Counted from the first letter of the stretch, positions 38,691-47,053 are shown. The stretch is DNA of 64,000 nucleotides from Dyadobacter sp. CY343 (GCF_021390335.1 NZ_JAJUXK010000004.1:1-64000), one strand, 5' to 3'. Numbers and translations: made by a program. The notes: a model not told the origin generated them from the sequence alone.

Positions 38691-39527
38691 ATGACGACAG
38701 ACCAAAAACCGTCACTTTTTAAAGAAATCAGGAAATCCGACGAGAACGGAAACGAGTATTGGAGCGCCCGGGATCTGGCAAAAATCCTAGAATATATCGA
38801 GTATCGAAACTTCAAACCGGTAATTGAAAAAGCGAAAGAAGCATGTAAAAACAGCGAACAGAGCGTTTCAGATCATTTCGTTCATTTGCACGAAATGATC
38901 GAGCTAGGCAAAGGCGCAAAACGGAAAAGTGATAATACGAAACTTTCTCGCTACGCCTGCTACCTGATCGTTCAGAATGCCGATCCCTCCAAGGAGGTTG
39001 TCGCGCTGGGCCAAACGTACTTTGCAGTACAAACACGCTTACAGGAAATCCAACAGATGGAGGAATTCAACAATCTTCCAGGAGAAAATGAAAAGCGGCT
39101 GTTCTTACGAGGCGAGGTAACAAGGCATAATCTGTTGCTTGCCGACGCTGCCCGCATTGCCGGTGTTGTTGAACCAATTGATTATGCCATTTTCCAAAAC
39201 CACGGTTATATGGGATTGTACGGCGGACTGGATGCAAAAGCAATACATGAAAGGAAGGAGCTTAAAAAAAGTCAGCACATTCTCGATCACATGGGAAGCT
39301 CCGAACTTGCCGCAAACCTTTTCCGCACCACACAAACGGACGATAAGTTGCGGAGAGAAAAAATTACAGGTAAGCAAAAAGCGAATCAAACGCATTTTGA
39401 AGTAGGGGCGAAAGTGCGGCAGACGATCCAGGAACTGGGTGGTACCATGCCGGAAAACCTGCCGAATGCAGGGAGTATCAAAAGACTTTCAAAGGCCAAC
39501 GACATCAGGCGGATCAGGAAAAAGTAG
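38691..39527 (+). CDS. dinD: DNA damage-inducible protein D-like
   Basis: This 278-residue protein begins with a BRO/DinD-type segment (SLFKEIRKSDENGNEYWSAR, then DLAKILEYIEYRNFKPVIEKAK) and continues with the DinD core (NTKLSRYACYLIVQNADPSK and EVVALGQTYFAVQTR). DinD in E. coli is induced by DNA damage and affects RecA activity. Length matches the family (about 275). It is divergent from imuB-dnaE2 and 23 bp upstream of an AlkB-like gene, so this is a cluster for DNA damage response. Confidence 0.93.
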   Translation: MTTDQKPSLFKEIRKSDENGNEYWSARDLAKILEYIEYRNFKPVIEKAKEACKNSEQSVSDHFVHLHEMIELGKGAKRKSDNTKLSRYACYLIVQNADPSKEVVALGQTYFAVQTRLQEIQQMEEFNNLPGENEKRLFLRGEVTRHNLLLADAARIAGVVEPIDYAIFQNHGYMGLYGGLDAKAIHERKELKKSQHILDHMGSSELAANLFRTTQTDDKLRREKITGKQKANQTHFEVGAKVRQTIQELGGTMPENLPNAGSIKRLSKANDIRRIRKK

Positions 39528-39550
39528 TTACTACAAAAAGGAACGGGGAG

Positions 39551-40150
39551 ATGGAACAGTTTAAATTATTCAACGATAGGGAGCACCTTTCGCTTCCGCA
39601 ACACTTAATGGATTACGTGCCGGACTTTTTCGATAAAAAATCCAGCGACCTTTATTTGAAAATTTTCGTACTGTCCATTCCCTGGCAGCAAACGAAAGTG
39701 GTGATGTATGAAAAAGAAGTACTCACTCCGCGACTTTCAGCATGGTTTGGAGATCGGCCGATGGTAAAAGGAGACAAACGGCCACCTATTGCGTGGACAG
39801 AAGAACTATGGGAGATCAAAACACGGGTGGAAGCATTTACGGGTATGAATTTCAATGGGGTACTGCTCAATTATTACCGAAACGAAAAAGACTCCGTCGC
39901 CTGGCATAGCGACAAGGATACGATCCCTGGTATGGCCACAGAAATCGCTTCGGTAAGCTTCGGACAAGCGCGGAATTTTGATTTCCGGAACAAGAAAGAT
40001 CACCGTCAACAATATTCGCTCGAACTGGAAAATGGTTCTTTGCTGCTGATGAAAGGCGATTTGCAAAGATTCTGGGAACACCGCGTTGCGAAATCGACCA
40101 AACCGATGAATGCGAGGATCAATCTAACCTTCCGGAAAATTTCGCACTAA
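39551..40150 (+). CDS. alkB: AlkB-like alpha-ketoglutarate-dependent DNA repair dioxygenase
   Basis: This 199-residue protein carries the AlkB signature: NYYRNEKDSVAWHSDKD (HxD iron ligands), the distal His in DLQRFWEHRV and the R-x5-R of ARINLTFRK, which binds 2-oxoglutarate. It removes alkyl groups from DNA bases by oxidation. The Bacteroidetes AlkB/ALKBH2-3-like form is about 200 residues, as here. It starts 23 bp after dinD and is probably transcribed with it. Confidence 0.93.
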   Translation: MEQFKLFNDREHLSLPQHLMDYVPDFFDKKSSDLYLKIFVLSIPWQQTKVVMYEKEVLTPRLSAWFGDRPMVKGDKRPPIAWTEELWEIKTRVEAFTGMNFNGVLLNYYRNEKDSVAWHSDKDTIPGMATEIASVSFGQARNFDFRNKKDHRQQYSLELENGSLLLMKGDLQRFWEHRVAKSTKPMNARINLTFRKISH

Positions 40151-40251
40151 TGATATTACGTCGCTACGCGACTTGGGCTGGGGTTGGAGGGATTGTGCTT
40201 TAATTGGAATTTTTGTGACTTGGGTTTTTGTTGATTTTTGCGTGAATTTGT

Positions 40252-40311
40252 ATTAGAGCTGACAGCCAAAAGCTAACAGCTAACACCTAACACCTAACAC
40301 CAACCAACCAT
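40252..40311 (+). repeat. Short tandem AACACC/CTAACA-type repeat before the DUF1330-like gene
   Basis: A low-complexity run reads AGCTAACAGCTAACACC followed by two further CTAACACC units, ending just before the ATG at 40310. It looks like slippage-prone sequence in the leader. No secondary structure is evident. Confidence 0.5.
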
Positions 40312-40603
40312 GATCCAGATAACTCAATTCGTTTATGTCCTTGATGGAATGGAGGAGCTGTTTCATGAGTTTGAGGCGCGGGTTTTGCCTTTGCTGGAAC
40401 GGCATGGCGGCAAGTTGTTGATGCGGATCAGGCCTCATGCTAGTCATTTCATTGCCGGCGAACTTGATCCTCCTTATGAAATTCATTTGGTCAGCTTCGA
40501 AAGTGAGGCTGGTTTACAGGCTTATGGAAATGATGAAGAGCGACAAAAATGGCTTGGCTTGAAAGACAAATCTGTAACAAGTGTAATCATGGTGAAAGGT
40601 TAA
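40310..40603 (+). CDS. DUF1330-like small protein
   Basis: This 97-residue protein has the ferredoxin-like dimeric alpha/beta-barrel pattern of DUF1330 proteins: ITQFVYVLDGMEELFHEFEA, the loop LLERHGGKLLMR and the end YEIHLVSFESEAGLQAYGND. The family has no well-established enzyme activity. It lies between the AlkB-like and GH15 genes without strong linkage to either. Confidence 0.7.
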   Translation: MIQITQFVYVLDGMEELFHEFEARVLPLLERHGGKLLMRIRPHASHFIAGELDPPYEIHLVSFESEAGLQAYGNDEERQKWLGLKDKSVTSVIMVKG

Positions 40604-40660
40604 AATCTCACTGGCGTGATAATTTAGACACTTGGCTTTTTTACACTTACAATAAGCCAA

Positions 40661-42469
40661 ATGCCCAAAAAGAACCCTGAACATGCGCGGATTGAGGATT
40701 ATGGATTGATTGGAAATCTGAAAACCGTTGCGCTTGTTTCCGTACAAGGCTCTATCGATTTTATGTGTTATCCTGCCTTCGATTCGCCGAGCGTTTTTGC
40801 AAAATTATTGGATAATAAAACCGGCGGCAGCTTTGCTATTTTTCCACAAATGGATGGGTACAATACCAAGCAGCTTTACCTTCCGGCTACGGCAGTTTTG
40901 CTCACCCGGTTTTTTTCGGAAGAAGGCATTGCGGAAGTAACCGACTATATGCCGGTGAACGACCAAATGGACAAGTCCAATGCGATTGTGCGGCAGGTCA
41001 AAACTGTTCGGGGGAATATCACTTTTCAGGCGAGTTGTGAGCCAGCTTTTGATTATGCAAGTGCCTCTCATACCACTGAGCTGCGTGACGAATGCGTTTA
41101 TTTTAATGCAGATGATGAAGACGGAACGGTAATGCGCCTGATCTCCGATGTTCCTTTGCAGATCAAAAAAAATGCAGGTTATGCCGAGTTTACACTGAAA
41201 CAGGGCAAAACGGCTTACCTGGTTTTGGAATGTGGTAAAAATCAGGTCGAGGGTGAGAATCCGATTGAGGCTTATAAGGAAAAAACTTACCAGGAAACAG
41301 TAGACTTTTGGCGGAACTGGTCTAAAAAAACAACTTATAAAGGTCGCTGGACCAGCACGGTAAACCGCTCCGCGATCACGCTCAAACTGCTCACTTCGCG
41401 GGAGAAGGGTTCTATGGTCGCGGCTCCTACGTTCAGCTTACCCGAGGAGATCGGCGGCGAGCGGAACTGGGATTATCGGTTTATGTGGATCAGGGATGCG
41501 GCGTTTACGATGTACGCGTTTCTCCGGCTCGGGTATACCGATGAAGCCACGGCATTTCTGGAATGGATCCACGACCGCTGTCAGGAAGATAAGCTTTACC
41601 TGATGTACACCATCGACGGCGGGCATGATATGGAGGAAAAGGAGCTGGAAAATTTAAGTGGTTTTCAAAATTCGAAACCTGTCAGGATCGGGAACGGCGC
41701 GCAGGGACAGTATCAGCTTGATATTTACGGGGAGCTGATCGACACCATTTACATTTATAACAAGCAGCATTCGCCGATCACTTTTGAATTTTGGGAAACC
41801 ATTGTGAAACAGGTGAATGTGGTGACCAAGAAATGGAAAACCGCCGATCACGGAATTTGGGAAATCCGGAATACGGAAAAACATTTTCTGCACAGCCGGC
41901 TGATGTGCTGGGTGGCCATGGACCGCGCGATCAAAATTGGCCTGCACCGTTCATTTCCTTTTCCCGAAAATGACTGGAAAAAAGTGCGTGACGATATTTA
42001 CACGGATATTTATGAAAATTTCTGGGACGATGAAATCGGTGCCTGGGTACAGCATAAAGGCGCCAAAACCGTTGACGCCAGCGTCTTACTGATGTCGCTC
42101 ATGCATTTTATCTCCCCCCACGAACCGCGCTGGTTGTCGACTTTGAAAGTCGTGGAAGAACAACTGGGCGTGGACGTACTTTTGTACCGCTACAAAAATG
42201 GCGAAACCTCATTCGACGGACTGGAAGGGGAAGAAGGTACATTTAATATGTGCTCGTTTTGGTACATTGAGTCCCTGGCCAAGAGCGGGGAAGTGGCGAA
42301 AGCGCTTGATAGTTTCGAAAAAATGATCGGTTACGCCAATCACCTGGGCCTGTTCAGTGAGCAGATCGGGCATAAGGCTGAACACCTGGGCAACTTTCCG
42401 CAAGCATTCACACATTTAGCGCTGATCAGTGCAGCCTTAGAGATTGACAAGCAACTGGAAAGGCAGTAA
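40661..42469 (+). CDS. Glycoside hydrolase family 15 protein (glucoamylase/trehalase-type)
   Basis: This 602-residue protein has the trehalase-like N-terminal domain (IEDYGLIGNLKTVALVSVQG, about 9-28) and the (alpha/alpha)6 GH15 catalytic domain with RNWDYRFMWIRDAAFTMYAF (about 268-287), KTVDASVLLM and EGEEGTFNMCSFWYIESL at about 525-542, where the catalytic Glu residues lie. No signal peptide is seen, so it is cytoplasmic. Bacterial members hydrolyse trehalose or maltooligosaccharides. It is a single gene with a palindromic repeat and a bidirectional terminator downstream. Confidence 0.92.
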   Translation: MPKKNPEHARIEDYGLIGNLKTVALVSVQGSIDFMCYPAFDSPSVFAKLLDNKTGGSFAIFPQMDGYNTKQLYLPATAVLLTRFFSEEGIAEVTDYMPVNDQMDKSNAIVRQVKTVRGNITFQASCEPAFDYASASHTTELRDECVYFNADDEDGTVMRLISDVPLQIKKNAGYAEFTLKQGKTAYLVLECGKNQVEGENPIEAYKEKTYQETVDFWRNWSKKTTYKGRWTSTVNRSAITLKLLTSREKGSMVAAPTFSLPEEIGGERNWDYRFMWIRDAAFTMYAFLRLGYTDEATAFLEWIHDRCQEDKLYLMYTIDGGHDMEEKELENLSGFQNSKPVRIGNGAQGQYQLDIYGELIDTIYIYNKQHSPITFEFWETIVKQVNVVTKKWKTADHGIWEIRNTEKHFLHSRLMCWVAMDRAIKIGLHRSFPFPENDWKKVRDDIYTDIYENFWDDEIGAWVQHKGAKTVDASVLLMSLMHFISPHEPRWLSTLKVVEEQLGVDVLLYRYKNGETSFDGLEGEEGTFNMCSFWYIESLAKSGEVAKALDSFEKMIGYANHLGLFSEQIGHKAEHLGNFPQAFTHLALISAALEIDKQLERQ

Positions 42470-42506
42470 TGCAGAATGAAGTCAAGCAAAAACACAGGAC
42501 AAAAAA

Positions 42507-42667
42507 ATGCCGTCAGGCATAAAACATCGGTAAGAGTACCCCAGCGCGCAAACTGAGATGTCGCCAATGCCGTTAGGCATGTAACAGCAAAGAGAACGTT
42601 ACATCCCTACGGGATTTTTGCATCCTACTCTTCACCGGCGTCTACCGATGTTTTGCCGCTCTGCGGC
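42507..42667. repeat. Palindromic intergenic repeat element
   Basis: The element has outer arms AAAACATCGGTA (42521-42532) and TACCGATGTTTT (42643-42654), a perfect 12-bp inverted pair. Inside and next to them are two copies of ATGCC-GTYA-GGCAT (42507-42520 and 42567-42580), ATCCC-TAC-GGGAT (42603-42615) and GCCGC-TCT-GCGGC (42655-42667). It resembles the dispersed 'ATGCCGTTAGGCAT' intergenic repeats of Bacteroidetes and can fold into several hairpins. It encodes no protein. Confidence 0.75.
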
Positions 42668-42708
42668 TTTTTGAATGGGAACTTCACGTAGTGGCTGACT
42701 AGTAAAAA

Positions 42709-42749
42709 TAAAAGCCAGGCGATCTTTGCGGATTGCCTGGCTTCGTTTT
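42709..42749. terminator. Bidirectional terminator between GH15 and the 80-aa gene
   Basis: AAAGCCAGGC (42711-42720) pairs with GCCTGGCTT (42735-42743), followed by CGTTTT on the plus strand and TTATTTTTA on the minus strand. It fits the convergent arrangement of the neighbouring genes. Confidence 0.8.
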
Positions 42750-42774
42750 CAAGATAAAATGATTAAATCCCCTC

Positions 42775-43017
42775 CTACTTTTTCATTTCCCCGATCCGCT
42801 GGAAGAAAAATACCAGCTCTTTGAAGGAAGCAAAAATCTCGCTCGCGCGGAGGTTATGGCCGAGCTCGTGCTGCGCTACCATGTAGCCACTGTAAATGTC
42901 CCAAAGGTCATTGACCCAGGTGGTTGTGTTACTCTGACTGAGCAACTCTGCGACTTCCCGGCCGTAAGCCAGGTGCCTCGAATCCAGGGATTCGTCGGAA
43001 TTTGGTTGTGTTTGCAT
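42775..43017 (-). CDS. Hypothetical 80-aa protein
   Basis: This 80-residue protein is all-helical in appearance, with no signal peptide, and contains the charged stretch RHLAYGREVAELLSQSN, WVNDLWDIYSGYMVAQHEL and a C-terminal FFFQRIGEMKK. The terminator placed just after it supports real transcription. No family is recognised; small helical proteins of this type are common in Dyadobacter-like genomes. Confidence 0.6.
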   Translation of the reverse strand: MQTQPNSDESLDSRHLAYGREVAELLSQSNTTTWVNDLWDIYSGYMVAQHELGHNLRASEIFASFKELVFFFQRIGEMKK

Positions 43018-43048
43018 AGTGACACTAAGTTTTAGGATGATTTAAAAT

Positions 43049-43121
43049 CCCCTGCCTTAGGTGTCCTAACGCCAGTGTCAGCGTTCGGGGGACTTTCGCC
43101 GATCCCACACCTTAGCAGGGA
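43049..43121. repeat. Imperfect nested hairpin in a 455-bp gene-free region
   Basis: The region 43018-43473 holds no convincing gene. CCCTGCCTTAGGTGT (43050-43064) faces ACACCTTAGCAGGG (43107-43120), and AACGC-N8-GCGTT (43068-43085) lies inside. GTGTCC/GGACAC words recur nearby. It may be a non-autonomous repeat or a structured RNA; AT-rich sequence follows up to the cassette. Confidence 0.4.
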
Positions 43122-43473
43122 AAAACTTTCGAGATTTCTCATAATGGACACTTGTTTATAGGAGTTCGAAGGTTCGGAAGAAATTTGGAGAAATGCAAAT
43201 TGGGGTAGAGGGAGATTTTTTACCAAGGGGACAAAAATTTTGAGTGAATGTGAAGTATTTACCGCTTAATAAGTAATTAATAGAATTACTTCCGTTTGAT
43301 AAATAAATTGGGTTTTTTGGAGAAAAATTTAACCCTCCAAGTGTCATGCTCTACCATATCTATATTCCTAAGAATTGACTTATCATACTCGTTGAAATAG
43401 CTTAGGACTTACTGTTTTCTCCTTCACCCTCTAATTCCTTTGTAACACCTGACGCGAAGACAGGTAAAATTAT

Positions 43474-44436
43474 ATGGCACGAAGAAACCTATACATTCCA
43501 GAAGAAGTAAAATTGAGTATTCGAGAACATCTCTCAGAACGATGTGACTTAGCCCTAGATGGATTTATCTCGGCCAGTGAGGAAGAGGATACATTAACAG
43601 GAGATTTAGGAGCTTCCCTAAGAATAAAAAATCAGCATGTTTTTGTTGAAAGAAGTATCGCAGAAATTCCTGGAACCTGGACTTGGGGTATAAACTACGT
43701 TAAATTTAGAGGACGCGGACCAGGCGCTACTGAAAATGTACTTGGTGCAGATGGGCTCTTTGAATTGTCCCTTAAAGTAGGGAATAGAATTGAAAAAAAA
43801 TCAATACTATTCCAATCTAAAATTGACTGGCGAGATGACCCTAATCTACTAAAACAAGCCATTAAATTGACTACTTGGCGAGAAGCAGCATTTATTTTGA
43901 ACTTTACCGCTAGCAAGTTCGAAGCCATTGATTTGGATTCCGTAATCGCCTCGCGAGGAAAAAGATCTGCCAGTATCCGGTCTACTAACTTAGATGAGTA
44001 CATTGGATCGAATTTTTTGGATTGCATCGTTGGAGACGTCGATCTAGGATACGATGCAACTTCCCGAAAACTTATTTGGCGAGCTAAAAACGGAGAAACT
44101 GTTGCGATCAAGTTTTCAATTCCTCAGCGAATAAAAATTCAGATATCCGCTCCAAATAGAATTCATGGAAATAATCTTAACTATAACAAAGAAATTGGAG
44201 TAGATGAAATTCATAATTATCGAATGGATGCATCAGAAGAAGAAATTCTTTCCCTAAGTGAAGGATACTCTGCAAAGGATATTCGAAAAGCATTGGCCAC
44301 GCAAGCACTTGCATATCATCCCGATAAACAATCCTTTTCTGATGCGCTAACTGAAAATCTCATGAAAAGACGGATGCAAGAAATCAATGAGGCTAATGAA
44401 TTGTTAAAAATAAAGATAAAGCGAAACAATCGCTAA
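43474..44436 (+). CDS. J-domain protein with possible PD-(D/E)XK/QxK nuclease-like N-terminus
   Basis: The C-terminal part of this 320-residue protein is a J-domain: YSAKDIRKALATQALAYHPD with the HPD motif at 282-284, then a helix RMQEINEANELLKIK at about 300-314. DnaJ-like proteins use HPD to stimulate Hsp70. The N-terminal 230 residues are unrelated to DnaJ. They contain EEDTLTGDLG (37-46), GADGLFEL (91-98) and FQSK (113-116). The spacing of a buried Glu, Asp93 and Q114-x-K116 resembles the QxK variant of restriction-type PD-(D/E)XK nucleases. That assignment is by eye and uncertain. The gene is AT-rich and begins a three-gene cassette. Confidence 0.72.
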   Translation: MARRNLYIPEEVKLSIREHLSERCDLALDGFISASEEEDTLTGDLGASLRIKNQHVFVERSIAEIPGTWTWGINYVKFRGRGPGATENVLGADGLFELSLKVGNRIEKKSILFQSKIDWRDDPNLLKQAIKLTTWREAAFILNFTASKFEAIDLDSVIASRGKRSASIRSTNLDEYIGSNFLDCIVGDVDLGYDATSRKLIWRAKNGETVAIKFSIPQRIKIQISAPNRIHGNNLNYNKEIGVDEIHNYRMDASEEEILSLSEGYSAKDIRKALATQALAYHPDKQSFSDALTENLMKRRMQEINEANELLKIKIKRNNR

Positions 44437-44516
44437 AATCTACATTAATCTTGAAGGCCTCGCTCGCGAAATAGAAAGTCAACCAAGTTCCTCTATTTTT
44501 TACTTATATAATTAAC

Positions 44517-45950
44517 ATGGAAGAAAGTAATGATAAATTAAGAATATCACAAGCTAAAAATTACGACATTCAGTTACGCGACTTTGAGAACGGATTAGTG
44601 AACTTTTTATCTCAGCATAACCTACCGTCAGATGGCATTTTTGTGAATGTTCCCGAACGCCTAAATGTGTTCAGAAATTTAGACGGCGTGATTGAACAAA
44701 TTAATATCAAAGAGAAGGAGCAATCTCTATACTTGTCAAAATTTATTGCGGCAGTCGCATCCGGCTTGTTTGATGCAGCGCTAAACTACTTATGGGACGA
44801 GACAATTCTCCAAATAAGGAAAAGAGTTGTTCAATATGATCTTGAGTATTTTTACGACAATGCCGTCACAGGAGAACGAAGAAAACGCTTAAGGGACGAA
44901 GAAGATCTGAATAAGGTAGACGATTATGATCTTATTAAAGGCGCGAAGGAAATTGGTTTGATTTCCGAACTAGGATTTAAACATCTCGAATATATAAATT
45001 ACATGAGAAATTGGGCAAGTGCTGCACACCCCAATCAGAGTGAAATAACAGGTCTGCAACTCATATCCTGGCTTGAAACTTGTGTTAAGGAGGTCATTTC
45101 ATTACCCATTTCAAATATAACGATACAGATAAAACAACTACTAACTGGTATCAAATCGTCCACCATTTTGGATCAGGATGCACAAGAGATAGCAGTTTTT
45201 TTTACCAATCTAACACAAGAGCAAATAAACAACCTTGTTTCTGGATTTTTCGGGATTTACACAAAGCCCGACACTGATAGCCAAACACTTCAAAATATCA
45301 ATAAACTGTTGCCACTTGCCTGGGGTAGAGTCGATGAAGATTCAAAGAATACTTTTGGCTTGAAATATGGAAATTTCGTAGCAAACAATTATCAGCATGA
45401 GAAGAAATTAGCCAGAGAATTTTTACAACTAGTTAATGCCGAAGGATACATACCAGATGATCTTAGGGTTGTTGAAATTGAAACAGCAATCAATAATCTA
45501 TTGTCAGCCCATCATGGATTTAATAATTTTTACAATGAACCATCATTCGCCAAACAGCTTAATAGGATCTTGGGAGAGCCTCCTAAGGTTCCAAAGGCAC
45601 TTGGCAAGAAATATGTTCTTTCGCTAGTGGAAGTATTCCTCACGAATGGCAACGGAGTGACAGTTGCTGCACAGCCAATTTATAAGGATCTACTATCTAA
45701 TTTAGATTCAAGACTTGCTAACATGGCTGTATTGTCATTTAATGATACTGTTATATCTAGTAAATTGCAATTTCAATTGTGTCAAAAAAAGTTCAGGGAA
45801 ATGATTGACATTGTTAGACCTATCGTCACTTCTCCTGCGGTCCGAGATCTTTTAACTAGCATAGATAGTTTCAAGGGTAGACTGGATAATCTAAAAAATG
45901 ATAAGACAATTAAGACTTCCGTAGAGAGCCTCAGAGTTTTGCTCAAATGA
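44517..45950 (+). CDS. Helical protein with RN-x5-H (HEPN-like) motif
   Basis: This 477-residue protein is predicted mainly helical and has no signal peptide. At 160-190 it reads INYMRNWASAAHPNQS followed by ITGLQLISWLETC; R164-N165 and H171 match the R-x4-6-H catalytic motif of HEPN ribonucleases, placed before a further helix as in that fold. The upstream KRRKRLRDEEDLNKV segment is strongly charged. The C-terminal 280 residues are unrecognised. It follows the J-domain gene by 80 bp and is AT-rich (one line counted at 28% G+C, another at 40%). RNase activity is a hypothesis from one motif. Confidence 0.65.
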   Translation: MEESNDKLRISQAKNYDIQLRDFENGLVNFLSQHNLPSDGIFVNVPERLNVFRNLDGVIEQINIKEKEQSLYLSKFIAAVASGLFDAALNYLWDETILQIRKRVVQYDLEYFYDNAVTGERRKRLRDEEDLNKVDDYDLIKGAKEIGLISELGFKHLEYINYMRNWASAAHPNQSEITGLQLISWLETCVKEVISLPISNITIQIKQLLTGIKSSTILDQDAQEIAVFFTNLTQEQINNLVSGFFGIYTKPDTDSQTLQNINKLLPLAWGRVDEDSKNTFGLKYGNFVANNYQHEKKLAREFLQLVNAEGYIPDDLRVVEIETAINNLLSAHHGFNNFYNEPSFAKQLNRILGEPPKVPKALGKKYVLSLVEVFLTNGNGVTVAAQPIYKDLLSNLDSRLANMAVLSFNDTVISSKLQFQLCQKKFREMIDIVRPIVTSPAVRDLLTSIDSFKGRLDNLKNDKTIKTSVESLRVLLK

Positions 45951-45983
45951 TAAAGAATCAATTTCAATTTAAATAATGAGATT

Positions 45984-46703
45984 ATGTTAAGTGGGGGAGT
46001 TCTTATAATTGGTTCCCTAATTTGGGACAGAGAGAACGGAAATAGAATTCGTTGGCGAAATGATTTTTTAAATCAAGCTGGCCAAATTAAGGTGCCTGCA
46101 CCAATCCGGTACGGAAGAGTTTCGAGGGGAAGATGCTGCACATTTTCGATGGTTTTCTCTGATGAATGCAATCGGCCTGAACTAAAAGGTACTGGTATTT
46201 TGGTTCCATTTGCTAACAACCCAGTAGATCTAAGAATGCTCAGGGTACACACAAGCGAGCTAATGAAAGCTGAACGTAACAAAGTTGACCTAGACGAAAA
46301 TGTATTTAACTGGGCCTGGGGAGCATTGGCGATGTCTGTAAACCCCGTTATCCTGAATGAAATATCCCCCAAATACGATGAAGCGAACAATTTGGCAGCA
46401 TTTTGGCGCAAGTCTTACACCAAAGGGTTCAACCCAGAACATTATAAGGTCGGTAACGAAGAATGCATAATAAGTAAAGAAGGAATACTTAAATTTAGTT
46501 GGCCTGACGAGCTCGACAATTATGATTTCCTCATTGCAACTGCAACCAAACCAGAGCGAATAGTCTATCCAACCGCCAAAAATATCGCTGAACGAATGCT
46601 TGTAAATGAGTACTCTGAATACTTCTTTCAGAACTCAGAAAATGGAATTTTAAATTTTCAAGACGATGAGATACTAGAAATTATGAACGCAAGCAATAAT
46701 TAA
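45984..46703 (+). CDS. Hypothetical protein with GSLIW motif (gamma-glutamylcyclotransferase-like?)
   Basis: This 239-residue protein starts with GGVLIIGSLIWDRENGNRIR. The G-S-L-I-W at residues 10-14 resembles the YGSL(IW) loop of the GGCT/ChaC fold, where it binds substrate. Further along it has VPAPIRYGRVSRGRCCTFSM and conserved-looking Trp residues (NWAWGALAM). The catalytic Glu of GGCT enzymes could not be placed. It follows the HEPN-like gene by 33 bp in the same AT-rich cassette. The family is not certain; other small beta-barrel enzymes are possible. Confidence 0.6.
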   Translation: MLSGGVLIIGSLIWDRENGNRIRWRNDFLNQAGQIKVPAPIRYGRVSRGRCCTFSMVFSDECNRPELKGTGILVPFANNPVDLRMLRVHTSELMKAERNKVDLDENVFNWAWGALAMSVNPVILNEISPKYDEANNLAAFWRKSYTKGFNPEHYKVGNEECIISKEGILKFSWPDELDNYDFLIATATKPERIVYPTAKNIAERMLVNEYSEYFFQNSENGILNFQDDEILEIMNASNN

Positions 46704-46729
46704 GGAGCATTATCACTAGTTCGTTCGTC

Positions 46730-47053
46730 TCACTCCGACTTCAACGCCTTCACCGGATTCATCAACGCCTTCATCGACCTGTAACCCACCGTCGCAATCG
46801 CAATCAAAAAAGTTATCCCAATCGCGGCAATGAAGATCGTCGCATTAAGATCAATATGATATTGAAAATCGGCTAAGTATTTGTCCATCAACCATCAGCC
46901 AATTGGAGCGGCGATGATGAAGGCGATTAGTAGCAGCTGGGCGAATTGTTTGCCGAAGAGCCAGATAATGCTTCCGATGCCGGCGCCGAGGGTTTTGCGT
47001 ACTCCGATTTCTTTGGTTTTTTGGGCGCCTTGTAGGATGGTATTGGCAGACAT
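46730..47053 (-). pseudogene. Decayed C-terminus of an FtsX-type ABC permease
   Basis: In the minus-strand frame ending at 46730 the sequence reads [20 protein letters not shown], then [27 protein letters not shown], a TGA stop, WLMDKYLADFQYHIDL and finally SMKALMNPVKALKSE before the stop. This is the last transmembrane core of an ABC permease like that at 22993-25368. A Trp codon (TGG) has become TGA at residue 53 of the fragment, and everything upstream of about residue 1 is missing. It is a non-functional remnant whose 5' end stops close to the truncated VOC gene. Confidence 0.85.

Noticed and set aside
43032..43347. Two minus-strand frames of about 63 codons in the gene-free region
   Set aside because: They lack good composition and span the hairpin; no support for a gene.
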